This document shows positions 1-10,200 of a stretch of 64,000 nucleotides of DNA, piece by piece. Position numbers and translations under genes: made by a program. Source of the stretch: Nevskia sp. (GTDB taxonomy: Bacteria; Pseudomonadota; Gammaproteobacteria; Nevskiales; Nevskiaceae). Every line of letters starts with the position of its first letter. Positions within the stretch are counted from its first letter, which is position 1. The stretch lies in assembly GCA_031291075.1 (NCBI GenBank), contig JARLJS010000088.1:29117-93116 (forward strand), read 5' to 3'. The notes beneath the pieces are model-generated. The model saw nothing but the letters and a program-made list of their open reading frames with translations, was not told the DNA's origin and did not search any database.

Positions 1-133
1 CTTCGGGCACGCCGTGCAGGCCCTTGCACAGCAGCTCCGGCGGAATCTCGTCGAACAGCGCGGCCAGGGAGTCGGCACCGACCGCGGCGAGCATTTCGCG
101 CACGTCGGGATCGGTGTGGGGAATGAACGGCAT
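1..133 (-). CDS. gcvPA: Glycine dehydrogenase (decarboxylating) subunit 1, N-terminal part
   Basis: This is the first 44 codons of a gene that runs off the left edge. The start ATG is the complement of 131-133. The N-terminus begins [15 protein letters not shown] and continues with an LFDEIP motif, typical of the alpha subunit of the split P-protein. The P-protein decarboxylates glycine with pyridoxal phosphate and passes the aminomethyl group to lipoyl-GcvH. It lies 23 bp downstream of gcvH on the same strand, so it is the third gene of a gcvT-gcvH-gcvPA operon. A gcvPB partner would be expected outside the window. Only the N-terminus is visible. Confidence 0.85.
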   Translation of the reverse strand, partial: MPFIPHTDPDVREMLAAVGADSLAALFDEIPPELLCKGLHGVPE

Positions 134-156
134 TCAAAAACCTCGCAAAAGCAGTA

Positions 157-546
157 TCAGAGATCGGCCAGCACTTTTTCGTAGCCGGCCGCATCCAGCA
201 GGCCGTCGACGTCGGCGGGGTTGGCGGGCTTGAGCTTCCACAGCCAGCCGGCACCGTAGGGGTCGGCGTTGAGCGTTTCCGGCGCGTCGGCCAGCTTGGG
301 ATTGGCGTCGGTCACTTCGCCCGCGAGCGGGGCGTACACGTCCGATGCGGCCTTGACCGACTCCACCACCGCGCAGGCCTCGCCGGCGGCGAGCTTGCGG
401 CCGGTCTTCGGCACCTCGACGAACACCAGGTCGCCGAGCGACTGCTGGGCATAGTCGGTGATACCCACCAGCACGCTGCCGTCGGGCAGCGGCTTCACCC
501 ACTCGTGGGACTTGGCGTATTTCAGCTCGGCAGGGACTTTGCTCAC
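157..546 (-). CDS. gcvH: Glycine cleavage system H protein
   Basis: A 129-residue protein, the usual size for GcvH. It carries the lipoyl arm that shuttles the aminomethyl group between the P, T and L proteins. The lipoylation motif VESVKAASD is present, with the modified lysine at residue 65. SHEWV near the N-terminus and GITDYAQ at about 28-34 are family hallmarks. The start is GTG (complement of 544-546). It sits between gcvT (72 bp upstream) and gcvPA in one minus-strand operon, so it should share the glycine riboswitch control of gcvT. Confidence 0.95.
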   Translation of the reverse strand: MSKVPAELKYAKSHEWVKPLPDGSVLVGITDYAQQSLGDLVFVEVPKTGRKLAAGEACAVVESVKAASDVYAPLAGEVTDANPKLADAPETLNADPYGAGWLWKLKPANPADVDGLLDAAGYEKVLADL

Positions 547-617
547 GATCGGTTCCTCGTCAATGATTCGGGGCCGCCGGCCATTCCCGGCCGGGGCGGG
601 TTTCTATACGGTTTGCT

Positions 618-1700
618 TCACACCAGAACTTTGCCGTTGCGCACGAACGGCGGTTTGACCTCGCGCGCCGCCAGCCACTGGCCGCGGATCTCCACTTCAT
701 AGGGGCCGGCCGCCGCAGCAGGGACCCGGGCCAGGGCGACCGAGCCCTTGAGGGTGGGCGCGAAGCCCCCACTGGTCACCTCGCCTCGCTCGCCGTTGGC
801 GGAGCGCACCGGCATGTGCGCGCGCACCACGCCGCGGCCTTCGAGCACCAGTCCCACGCAGCGCCGCGGCGGGGCCTGACGCTGCGCCTCCAGTGCCCGG
901 CGGCCGATGAAATCGCGCTCCTCCGGCTGCCAGGCGACGGTCCAGGCCAGGCCGCATTCGAGCGGGCTGACCGTATCGTCCATGTCCTGGCCGTACAGGT
1001 TCATGCCGGCTTCCAGCCGCAGCGTATCGCGCGCGCCCAGGCCGCAGGGCTTGACGCCGGCGGCCAGCAGCGCGGACCACAGATCGACGAGCTGCGTGTG
1101 CGGCAGGATCAGCTCGAACCCGTCCTCGCCGGTATAACCGGTGCGGGCAACGAAGCGCTCGTCCTCCCAGGCGGCGCTGAACGGCCCCAGCGCCAGCGCC
1201 CGCGGCGCCAGCGAAGGCGGCAGCAGGGCGCCGACCCGCTCGCGCGCCTGCGGGCCCTGCACCGCCAGGATCCCAAGGTCATCGCGGTGCCGTACCTCGA
1301 CGCCGTAGCCCGGCGCATGCTGCCCGATCCAGGCGAGGTCCTTGGCAGTGGTGCCGGCGTTGACGACCAGGCGGAAGCTGCGCTCGTCGACGAAATAGAC
1401 GATGAGATCGTCAATGACGCCGCCGGCGTCGTTCAGCATGCAGGAATACAGGGCCTTGCCGGGGGCCTTCAGCTTGGCCACGTCGTTGGCGAGCAGCCGG
1501 CGCAGGAACTCACGCGTGCGCTCGCCGCGCAGGTCCACCACCGCCATGTGGGCCACGTCGAACATGCCGGCCCCCGCGCGCACGGCGTGATGCTCGTCAA
1601 GCTGGGAGGCGTACTGGATCGGCATCTCCCAACCGGCGAAATCGACCAGTTTGGCGCCGAGCGCCTGGTGCTGGGCATGGAGTGCGGTTTTTTTGAGCAT
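618..1700 (-). CDS. gcvT: Glycine cleavage system aminomethyltransferase (T protein)
   Basis: A 360-residue protein of normal length. It transfers the one-carbon unit from aminomethyl-GcvH to tetrahydrofolate and releases ammonia. It begins MLKKTALHAQHQALGAK and contains DFAGWEMPIQY, GMFDVAHM and GYTGEDGFEL, all typical of GcvT. The frame stays open to 2000, but the start at 1700 matches the family N-terminus and lies just below the riboswitch; the upstream extension would translate the aptamers. It is the first gene of the gcvT-gcvH-gcvPA operon. No strong Shine-Dalgarno is visible, and an inverted repeat abuts the start codon. Confidence 0.95.
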   Translation of the reverse strand: MLKKTALHAQHQALGAKLVDFAGWEMPIQYASQLDEHHAVRAGAGMFDVAHMAVVDLRGERTREFLRRLLANDVAKLKAPGKALYSCMLNDAGGVIDDLIVYFVDERSFRLVVNAGTTAKDLAWIGQHAPGYGVEVRHRDDLGILAVQGPQARERVGALLPPSLAPRALALGPFSAAWEDERFVARTGYTGEDGFELILPHTQLVDLWSALLAAGVKPCGLGARDTLRLEAGMNLYGQDMDDTVSPLECGLAWTVAWQPEERDFIGRRALEAQRQAPPRRCVGLVLEGRGVVRAHMPVRSANGERGEVTSGGFAPTLKGSVALARVPAAAAGPYEVEIRGQWLAAREVKPPFVRNGKVLV

Positions 1701-1744
1701 GCGGTTCGGACAGGCAAGTGAAAACGACAATTGCTTCGAACCGC
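1701..1744 (-). promoter_or_regulatory. Inverted repeat next to the gcvT start: possible riboswitch expression platform
   Basis: GCGGTTCG at 1701-1708 and CGAACCGC at 1737-1744 are perfect 8-bp inverted arms. In the gcvT transcript the 3' arm lies immediately before the AUG, between the aptamers and the coding region. No uridine tract follows, so control of translation initiation looks more likely than termination. The arms are seen directly; the switching role is inferred. Confidence 0.45.
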
Positions 1745-1938
1745 CCCTCTGTCTTGGTACCTGAGAGTTGGAGGTCCGCTTACGAGGACCCTTGCCCCAT
1801 CGGTGGGTCGCGCCGAGGGCGCGGCCTCTCTCCAGAGTTGGCTTAAGCAGCGCGCTCCTTTTGCCTGAGCGATTCCGGGCGGTTTTGCGCCTTCGGCGCC
1901 GTCCATTTGCGGGACGGTCTCTCGCGCGTTGCTTGTGC
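1745..1938 (-). ncRNA. Tandem glycine riboswitch (two aptamers)
   Basis: Reading the minus strand towards gcvT, both conserved glycine-aptamer cores are present. Aptamer 1 (about 1851-1938) has GAGAGACCG, GCCGAAGGCGCAA and AATCGCTCAGGCAAAAGGA. Aptamer 2 (about 1745-1850) has TGGAGAGA, CACCGATGGGGCAAG and AACTCTCAGGTACC followed by GACAGAGGGG. This is the standard two-aptamer architecture upstream of gcvT, where glycine binding turns the operon on. Boundaries are approximate. Confidence 0.93.
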
Positions 1939-2340
1939 CGGGGAGCACTATACCCTGTGAGCGTGATGCTTCCAACAAGCAAGTAAAGCGTCACCGCCAT
2001 CTATGGCGAGACTTCTATCTATTCGGGAAACCCCGGCCCGGCCGTCCTGGCCGGGCGTTCAGAATCGCGCGAAGCTGCGCTTCGCAAGCAGCGATTCTGA
2101 ACCCTGAGCGATTCCGGGCGGTTTTGCGCCTTCGGCGCCGTCCATGTGCGGGACGGTCTCTCGCGCGTTGCTTGTGCCGGAGAGCACTATACCTTGTGAG
2201 CGTGATGCTTCCAACAAGCAAAAAAGCGTCACCGCCATCCATGGCGAGACTTCAATCTATTCGGGAAACCCCGGCCCGGCCGTCCTGGCCGGGCGTTCAG
2301 AATCGCGCGAAGCTGCGCTTCGCAAGCAGCGATTCTGAAC
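1864..2340. repeat. Near-perfect tandem duplication (~239 bp x 2) including a truncated glycine aptamer
   Basis: Bases 1864-2102 are repeated at 2103-2340 with only a few differences, and a third unit begins at 2341 (CCTGAGCG) before diverging. Each unit carries the core of aptamer 1, a stretch after it that may hold the gcv promoter, GC-rich palindromic sequence and a hairpin with arms TTCAGAATCGC and GCGATTCTGAA. In the upstream copy (aptamer part about 2103-2190) the RNA ends at GCTCAGG and lacks the AAAAGGAGCGCGC 3' part of the P1 stem, so it is a truncated orphan aptamer. The result could be a duplicated promoter, a decoy aptamer, or neutral. Confidence 0.85.
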
Positions 2341-2579
2341 CCTGAGCGCAAAAAAACGTCACCGCCAAGCGTGCCTCCAAGCCACGCTGCTGCGACGCAT
2401 CAAACCGAACCGGATCAGCGGCTTCTCTCCAGCATCCCCCGTGGTGTGAACTACCCCGCATATAGGTGTTGGAACACCCTGGACGCTCGGCTATAGTGCC
2501 TGTTCGCCGTTTCGTACGACTACGACAGAGGGCCCAGGCGAGCGGCGGTTCCGGAATCATCATTCCAGTCGGGGGTTGC
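2341..2579. other. Intergenic region between the gcv control region and the two-partner secretion locus
   Basis: About 240 bp between divergent units. It starts with a fragment of the preceding tandem repeat (2341-2367, AAACGTCACCGCC). It then contains a GGTGTTGGAACACC palindrome (2465-2478) and must hold the promoter for the secretion locus. No clear -35/-10 pair was assigned. Confidence 0.4.
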
Positions 2580-4217
2580 ATGCACGCAGTGATCGCGGGA
2601 CGACGGCTCTTGATTGCGGCGGGGCTGACACTCGCTTCAGGGTTTGTACACGCGGCTCCCCCCGCCCCGCCCACTCCCGGGGCGATCGGCGAAACCCTGA
2701 AGCAACCTCCGGCCCTGCAGCCGCCTCCTCCGGCGCCCCAGATTGGTGCGCCCGAGCGGCAGGCGCCGACCGCGCCGGCGCGGGGCGCGACGCTCACCGT
2801 CTCCCACTTCGTCTTCAGCGGCAACACGCTATACAGCCAGGATGAACTGGCCGGGTTGATCGCGGACTACCTGAACAAACCGATCACCCTGGCACAGGTC
2901 TACGAAGCGGCCGACAAGGTGTCGGACTTCTACGTGCGCCACGGTTACTCGCTCGCCAGCGTCACGGTGCCGGCACAGAAGGTGAAGGACGGCACGATCC
3001 GGCTGGAGGTGATCGAGGGGCGCGTGGGCAAGATCGGCTTCGAAGGCAACAGCCGCTACCACGACGGCCTGTTGCGCGGCTTCGTCAGCCACACACATCC
3101 GGACCAGGTCTACCAGTCCGCCCCGCTCGAGAAGGACCTGCAGACGCTCAACAGCCTGCCCGGCCTGGCGGCGCGCGCGGTGATCCAGCCGGGCACCGAC
3201 TACGGCACCAGCGACGTGATGGTGAAGGTCCAGGAGGATCCGATCGACGGCTACGCGGTGCTCGACAACTATGGCCGCAAGGACTCGGGCCAGTACCGGG
3301 TATCGGCCTCGGTGACGGTCAACAATCCCTTCGAGGTGGCCGACCAGTTGCAGGTGCTGGGCACGCATGCCGACGCCAATCTGCTGAACTACGGCTACGT
3401 CGACTACAACGTGCCGATCGGCTACGGCGGCCTGCGGTTCGATGCCAACTACGGCCACGCCTACTTCAAGACGCCGGCATTCCTCACCAGCGGCAAGAAC
3501 AACAACCTGCAGCTGAGCCTGATGCAGCCGTTCTGGCGTACCCCCGTCGATCAGCTGACGGCGTCGGCCGGCCTGATCCACACCGACGCCAACGCCCTGC
3601 TGTCGGGCGTGCCGATCCCCGGCACCTCCGCCAACGTCAACCTGCTCAACCTGGGCGCGACCTATTCGCACATCTGGTCGAACTCGGCGGTGACGCAGTA
3701 CATCGGCAGCCTGCACACCAATTTCAACCAGTCCGACGCCGGCGATCTGAACCGCCGCGAGCGCCTGCGCCTGGAAATCAACGCGCAGCACCTGCAGCCG
3801 CTGCCCTGGTGGAAGCTGCAGGCGCTGGCGCAGGTGGACGGCGTGTACTCGCCCGACCCGCTGGTGGACACCGAGCAGTTCTCGATCGGCGGTCCCACCA
3901 GCATCCGCGGCTTTCCGGCCTCCGAAGCCCGCGGTGACCGCGGCTTCTTCGGCCAGTTCACGCTGAGGCGGCCGTTCGCCGCCGGTCCGGTCAGCCTGGT
4001 GCCGCGCATCTACGCCGATAGCGGACGGGTCAAGACCCTGGGCTTCGCCCCCACCCCGGACACCAGCAACAGCCTCACCAGCGCCGGCCTCGGCAGCGAC
4101 GTGATCTACCGCACTCTCGACCTCAAGGTCGACTGGGCCTACCCGTTGGACAGCCGCCCGGTAAGCGATGGCCGCGATCACGGCCGCGTCTACGCCGCGC
4201 TGACCGCGGGATTCTGA
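2580..4217 (+). CDS. Two-partner secretion transporter, ShlB/FhaC/HecB family (TpsB)
   Basis: A 545-residue outer-membrane protein. The chosen ATG at 2580 gives a clear signal peptide (MHAVIAGRRLLIAAGLTLAS, cleavage near VHA-AP, residue 25); the frame is open from 2466 but that N-terminus is not signal-like. A proline-rich linker (26-60) precedes two POTRA-type domains (about 62-220, beginning LTVSHFVFSGNTLYSQDEL), then a 16-strand FhaC-type barrel. GGPTSIRGFP near residue 443 is the lid-loop VRGY-type motif that is essential in FhaC. Family role: translocate the partner TpsA across the outer membrane. The giant TpsA gene starts 10 bp downstream, so partner identity is secure. Confidence 0.93.
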   Translation: MHAVIAGRRLLIAAGLTLASGFVHAAPPAPPTPGAIGETLKQPPALQPPPPAPQIGAPERQAPTAPARGATLTVSHFVFSGNTLYSQDELAGLIADYLNKPITLAQVYEAADKVSDFYVRHGYSLASVTVPAQKVKDGTIRLEVIEGRVGKIGFEGNSRYHDGLLRGFVSHTHPDQVYQSAPLEKDLQTLNSLPGLAARAVIQPGTDYGTSDVMVKVQEDPIDGYAVLDNYGRKDSGQYRVSASVTVNNPFEVADQLQVLGTHADANLLNYGYVDYNVPIGYGGLRFDANYGHAYFKTPAFLTSGKNNNLQLSLMQPFWRTPVDQLTASAGLIHTDANALLSGVPIPGTSANVNLLNLGATYSHIWSNSAVTQYIGSLHTNFNQSDAGDLNRRERLRLEINAQHLQPLPWWKLQALAQVDGVYSPDPLVDTEQFSIGGPTSIRGFPASEARGDRGFFGQFTLRRPFAAGPVSLVPRIYADSGRVKTLGFAPTPDTSNSLTSAGLGSDVIYRTLDLKVDWAYPLDSRPVSDGRDHGRVYAALTAGF

Positions 4218-4227
4218 GGAACACCCG

Positions 4228-7200
4228 ATGAGCAAGCACTCCCTCCGGACCAAGCGCCTGCCGATTCCGGCGGCGATCTCGCGGGTCTTCGCCGCGGCCT
4301 CGCTGCTGGCGCCCGGCCTGGCCCTGGCCAACCCCAGCGGCGGCGTGGTGGCGGCCGGCCAGGCCACCATCAGCAATCCCTCGGCCAACGGCACCGTCGT
4401 CAACCAGGGCAGCAACTCCGCCGTCATCAACTGGCAGCAGTTCAGCATCGGCGGCCACGAGTACGTGCAGTTCGTGCAGCCCTCGTCCAGCAGCGTGGTG
4501 CTCAACCGCGTCATCGGCGGCTCGCCGTCGCAGATCTTCGGCAGCCTGTCGGCCAACGGCCGGGTGTTCCTGCTCAACCCGCAGGGTGTGATGTTCGCGC
4601 CGGGCGCACAGCTCGACGTCGGCGGCCTGGTGGCCTCGACGATGAATATCAAGGACCAGGATTTCATGGCCGGCCGCTACCAGCTGGCCGGCAGCAGCGC
4701 GCCGGGCGCTGCGGTGACCAACGCCGGCACCATCCGCGCCGCCGATGGCGGCTTCGTGGTGCTGGCCGGCGACCAGGTGAAGAACACCGGCCTGATCCAG
4801 GCCAGGCTGGGCCAGGTGGTGCTGGCCAGCGGCTCGGCCACTACCCTGAACCTGGACGGCAGCGGCCTGGTGAGCTTTGCCGTGACCAAGGCGGCGCTGT
4901 CGCAACAGGCCGGGGTGGACAACGCCGGGCAGATCATCGCCGACGGCGGCAAGGTGGTGATGACGGCCCAGACCGCCCATAACCTGGTGAGCAGCGCGGT
5001 CAACAACACCGGGCTGGTGCGTGCCCAGGGCATCGCCGAGCACGACGGCGAGATCGAGCTGACCGCCAGCGGCGGCGACATCGCCGACAGCGGCACGCTG
5101 AATGCCAGTAGCGCCGGCGGCAACGGCGGCAAGGTGACGGTGCACGGCGACGCCGACATCGATATCCAGCAGGGCGCGCAGATCCTGGCCGGCGGCGCCA
5201 GCCAGGGCGGCGCCGTCAGCGTGGTGGCCGACGGCACCCTCAACACCCGCACCGGCTCGCTGATCGACGTGCGCGGCAACAACGGCCCCGGCGGCTTCAC
5301 CGAGCTGTCCGGCCACGGCAACCTGGCGGTGCGCGGCGACCTGCAGCTGGGCCAGGGCGGCACCCTGCTGATCGACCCGACCAATCTCACCGTGGCCGCC
5401 GGTTCCGGCGGCAGCGGCAGCGCCGGCGGCAATGCCACAGTGTTCCAGAACACTGTGCAGACCACCCTGCAGCAGGGTGCCAACGTGCAGCTGGTGGCCA
5501 GCAACAGCATCACCGTCGGCAACCTGGCCGTCGCCGGCAACACCAGCGGTGTGCTCAACGGCCAGAACGCCGGCAAGGGCGGCTCGCTGCTGCTGGGCAT
5601 CGGCAGCGTCAGCGGCGGCGGCAACCTGGGCGTGGGCGGCGGCTACAGCGAGGGCAGCAGCGGCACCATCAGCTTCGTCAATTCCAAGGACACCATCACG
5701 TTGGACGGCCAGCTGACGATCGACGCCGGCAGCAGCGGCGGCACGGTCAATGTCGGCAGCCTGACCGGAAGCCAGGTCAACGTCAAAGGACTTGGCGGCG
5801 TGACGGCACGCAACCTGATCGCGACGCGGGGCAGTGTCACCCTCAACGCGAATTCCGGCAGCATCGCCACCGGCAATCTCACCGCCGCCCAGGGCAGCGT
5901 CAACATCACCAATACCGGCGGCGGCATCGCCGTCGGCAACCTCATTGCGACTTCCAGCGGCAGCAGCGGCGCCAGCGCCAGCGTCACCGCCTATTCCGCC
6001 GGCGGCATCAGCACCGGCAGCGTCACCGCCGCCGCCTCGGCCAAGGGCAACGTCGGCTCCGCCAGCGCCAATGTCTCGCTCAACGCGAACTACTACGGCT
6101 CCAACAGCGGCGACCTGGTCGTCAACGGCCCCGTCGCGGTAAGTGCCAGCACCGCCGCGTCGAGCTACTCTGCGAGCGCGACGGCCAGCCTGAACGACTA
6201 CAACGGCAGCGTGAACGTCGGCACCAACGCCATCGTCACCAACGCCAGTGGCGGCTCGAACCTCAGCGGCGGCAACGTCGCCGTTTATGCCGCCAACGGC
6301 GGCAACGTCAGCGTCGGCGGCATCGTCGCGACCAACAGCGCCATCAGCATCAATACCAGCGGAGGCGGTGGCATCACCCTGGGCTCGCTCTCCGGCGGCA
6401 GCTACGGCAGCCTGACCGCGGTCAACCTGACGTCATCCGGCAAGCTGACGCTCGGCAACAACTCCATCACCGCCGGGAACATCTCCATCTCCGCCGCCGC
6501 GGGTAATGTCAGCTTCGGCGCGCTGACCGCCAACTTCGGCAATATCAGTGTCAGCACCAGCGGCAGCGGCGGCAACATCACCCTGGGCAACGTCTCGGGC
6601 AGTTCCGCCTTCGGCCTGAACAACCTCACGGTGAACGCCTCGGGCGGGCTCAGCATCGGATCCGGCGTCAGCGCCGCCCAGATCAGCCTCAGCGCTTCCG
6701 GCGGCAAACTGAGCACCGGCGACCTTACCGCCAGCAACGGCAGCATCAGCCTCAGCGACACCGGCGGCGCCATCACTGCCGGCAACCTGTCCGCCAGGTT
6801 TGCGGGAGAAGGCGGCAGCAGCACGGCCACCATCACCGCCTACTCCGCCGGCGGCATCAGCGTGGGCAGCGTCGGCACCTCGGCGCAGACCTCCAATCCC
6901 AGCGGCTACGCCAATGCCGGCATCTCGCTGAACGCCAACTATTACGGCTCCAACAGCGGCGACCTGGTGATCGCCGGCCCGGTCAACGCCGTGGCCAATG
7001 TCTCCGGCAACACGGTGACGGCCAGCGCCGCCGTGACCCTCAACGACTATCACGGCAACGTCAACCTCGGCGGCAACGGCGTCAGCACCAACGCCAGCGG
7101 CGGCGCCACCGTCAGCGGCGGCAACATCGCGGTCTACGCCGCCAACGGCAACATCGTCGCCGGCAACCTGCTGGCCATCAACAGCGCCATCAGCGCCAGC

Positions 7201-10200
7201 GCCAATGGCACCGGCGGCAGCATCGCCGTGGGCACGCTGTCCGGCACCGGCAGCTATGGCGGAGCGCTCAGCGCGGTCAGCCTGTCGTCGAGCGGTTCGC
7301 TGTCGACGGCCACCACCACGATCACGGCCGGAACGATTTCGATCTCCGCCGGTGCCGGCAACCTGGTGTTCGGCAACCTCACCGCCAGCAACGGCTCGAT
7401 CAGCCTCACCGACAGCGGCGGCAATATCACCGCCGGCAACCTGTCCGCCACCTCGATCAGCACCGCCGGCAGCAGCGCCAACGCCACCATCAGCGCCTCC
7501 TCCGCTGGCGCCATCAGCGTGGGCAGCGTGAGCAGCAACGCCCAGGCGACCGGCAACGTCGGCTACGCCAGCTCGAGCATCACGCTTTACGCCAACAACT
7601 ACGGCTCCAACAGCGGCGACCTGGTGCTTGGTGGACCGGTCAACGCCATCGCCGCCACCTCGGCCCCGGCTGCCAGCGGGTACTACGCCAGCGCGCAGGT
7701 GACCCTGAACAACTACCGCGGCAACGTCAACGCGGGCAGCAACGCCGTCACGGCGATGGCCACCGGTGGCAGCACCGGCAACGGCTCCGGCCTCAACTTC
7801 TACACCGGCAACGGCGGCAGCATCGCCGCCGGCAACCTGAGTGCCGCCAACGGCACCATCAACGTCAACAGCAGCGGCAATGTCACGGTGGGCACGCTGT
7901 CCGGAGGTTCCGGCGGAGTCCTGAGCAGTCTGAGCCTGTCGTCGAGCGGCACGCTCTCCACCGCCGGCGGGAACATCACCGCCGGAACCATCACGGTTTC
8001 CGCCGGCGCCGGAAACCTGAGCTTCGGCGACCTGACCTCCACCAACGGCTCGATCAGCCTGACCGACAGCGGCGGCGGCATCACTGCCGGCAACCTGTCC
8101 GCCACCTCGATCAGCCCCACCAGCAGTGCCAACGCCACCATCAGCGCCTCGTCCGCGGGCGCCATCACCGTGGGCAGCGTCACCAGCAACGCCCAGGCCG
8201 CCGGCAACGTCGGCTACGCCAGTTCGAACATCACGCTTTACGCCAACAACTACGGCAGCAACAGCGGCGACCTGGTGATCAATGGACCGGTCAGCGCCGT
8301 CGCCAGCACCGCGGCCCCGGCCGCCACGGGTTATACCGCCAGCGCACAGGTGACCCTGTACGACTACCGCGGCAACGTGAGCGCCGGCAGCAACGCCGTC
8401 ACCGCCATGGCCACCGGCGGCAACACCAGTAACGGCTCCAGCATCAACTTCTACACCGGCAATGGCGGCAACATCGCTGCCGGCAACCTGACCGCCACCA
8501 ACGGCACCATCAGCGCCAACGGCAGCGGCAACATCACGCTGGGCACGCTCTCCGGCGGCAGCTATGGCGGGGTCCTGACCAACGTAAACCTGTCGGCGGG
8601 GGGCGCGCTGACTTCCGCCAGCAGCAACATCACCGCCGGCGTCATCAGCTTGACCGCTGGCGCCGGGAACCTGAGCTTCGGCAACCTGACCTCCACCAAC
8701 GGCTCGATCAGTCTCGCCGATAGCGGCGGCAGCATCACCGCCGGCAATCTGTCCGCCAGTTCGATCAGCTCCACCAACAGCGTCAATGCCAGCATCAGCG
8801 CCTACTCCGCCGGCGCCATCACCGTGGGCAGCGTCACCAGCAACGCCCAGGCCACCGGCAACGTCGGCTATGCCAGTTCGAGCATCACGCTCTACGCCAA
8901 CAATTATGGCTCCACCAGTACCGGCGACCTGACAATCGGCGGGCCGGTCAACGCCGTCGCCGCCACCGCGGCTCCTGCCGGCAGCGGTTACACCGCCAGC
9001 GCGCAGGTGACCCTGAACGACTACCGCGGCAACGTGAACCTGGGCGGCAACTCCGTCACGGCCATGGCCAGCGGCGGCAACACCATCAACGGCTCCAGCC
9101 TCAGCCTCTACGCCGGTAACGGCGGCAGCATCGCCGCCGGCAACCTCACCGCCGTGAACGGCAGCATCAATGCCAGCACCAGCGGCACCGGCGGCAACAT
9201 CGCCGTCGGCACGATTTCCGGCGGCAGCGGCGCGCTCAGTTCGGTCAACCTGTCGGCTTCCGGCGCCTTGTCGACGGCCAATACCTCCATCACGGCAGGC
9301 ACCATCAATCTGTCCGCCGGCGCGGGCACGCTGAGCTTCGGCGCCCTCACTGCCAGCAGCGGCGGTGTCAACGTCAGCAACAGCGGCGGAAATATTACAG
9401 GCGGCATGGTTTCGGCCCCCGGCGGCGGCATCCAGATCACCGACAGCGGCGGCACCGTCACCACGGGCGACCTGACTGCCGGCAACGGTTCGATTTACTT
9501 GTCCGACACCACCGGCGGCATCACGGCCGGCAATCTCTCGGCGAGTTCCAGCAGTTCCATCGGCAGCGCCACCGCGACGATCACCGCGTACTCTGGCGGC
9601 GGCATTTCGCTGGGCAGCGTCACCACCAATGCCCGTGCGACGGGTAACGTCGGCTACGCCTCCGGAGACATTAATCTCAACGCCAATTACTACAGTTCCA
9701 ACAGCGGCGACTTGGTGATTGCGGGCCCGGTCAACGCCATGGCGAGTATCGGCGCTCCGTTCGGCAGCGGCTATAGCTCCAGCGCGCAGGTGACCCTGAA
9801 CAACTACCGCGGCAACGTGAACCTTGGCAAGAACGGCGTCACGACCAACGTGAGTGGCGGCGGGATCAGCAGCAATGATGACGTCAACATCTACGCCAGC
9901 AACGGCGGCAATATTATTACCGGCAAACTCAATGTAATGGCCGGTGCAGTCAGCGTCACCACCAGCGGGGGCGGCGGAATCGCCCTGGGCGGACTCATCG
10001 GTGGCAGCATGAACGGCGCCGACGCGGGCGAGCTGACGTCGGTCAACCTGTCCTCGTCTGGGACGCTGAGCGTAGCGCAGCAACGCATTCTCGCCGGCAA
10101 CATCACCCTCTCGGCCGGCACCGGCAACATCAGCTTTGGCGGTTTGACGACCACCTTCGGCGGCAACGTCAGTGTTACCACCAGCGGCACGGGTGGCAAT

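Noticed and set aside
2103..2190. A third functional glycine aptamer
   Set aside because: The copy lacks the 3' strand of P1 and the AAAAGGA segment, so it should not fold as a complete aptamer; kept as a truncated duplicate.
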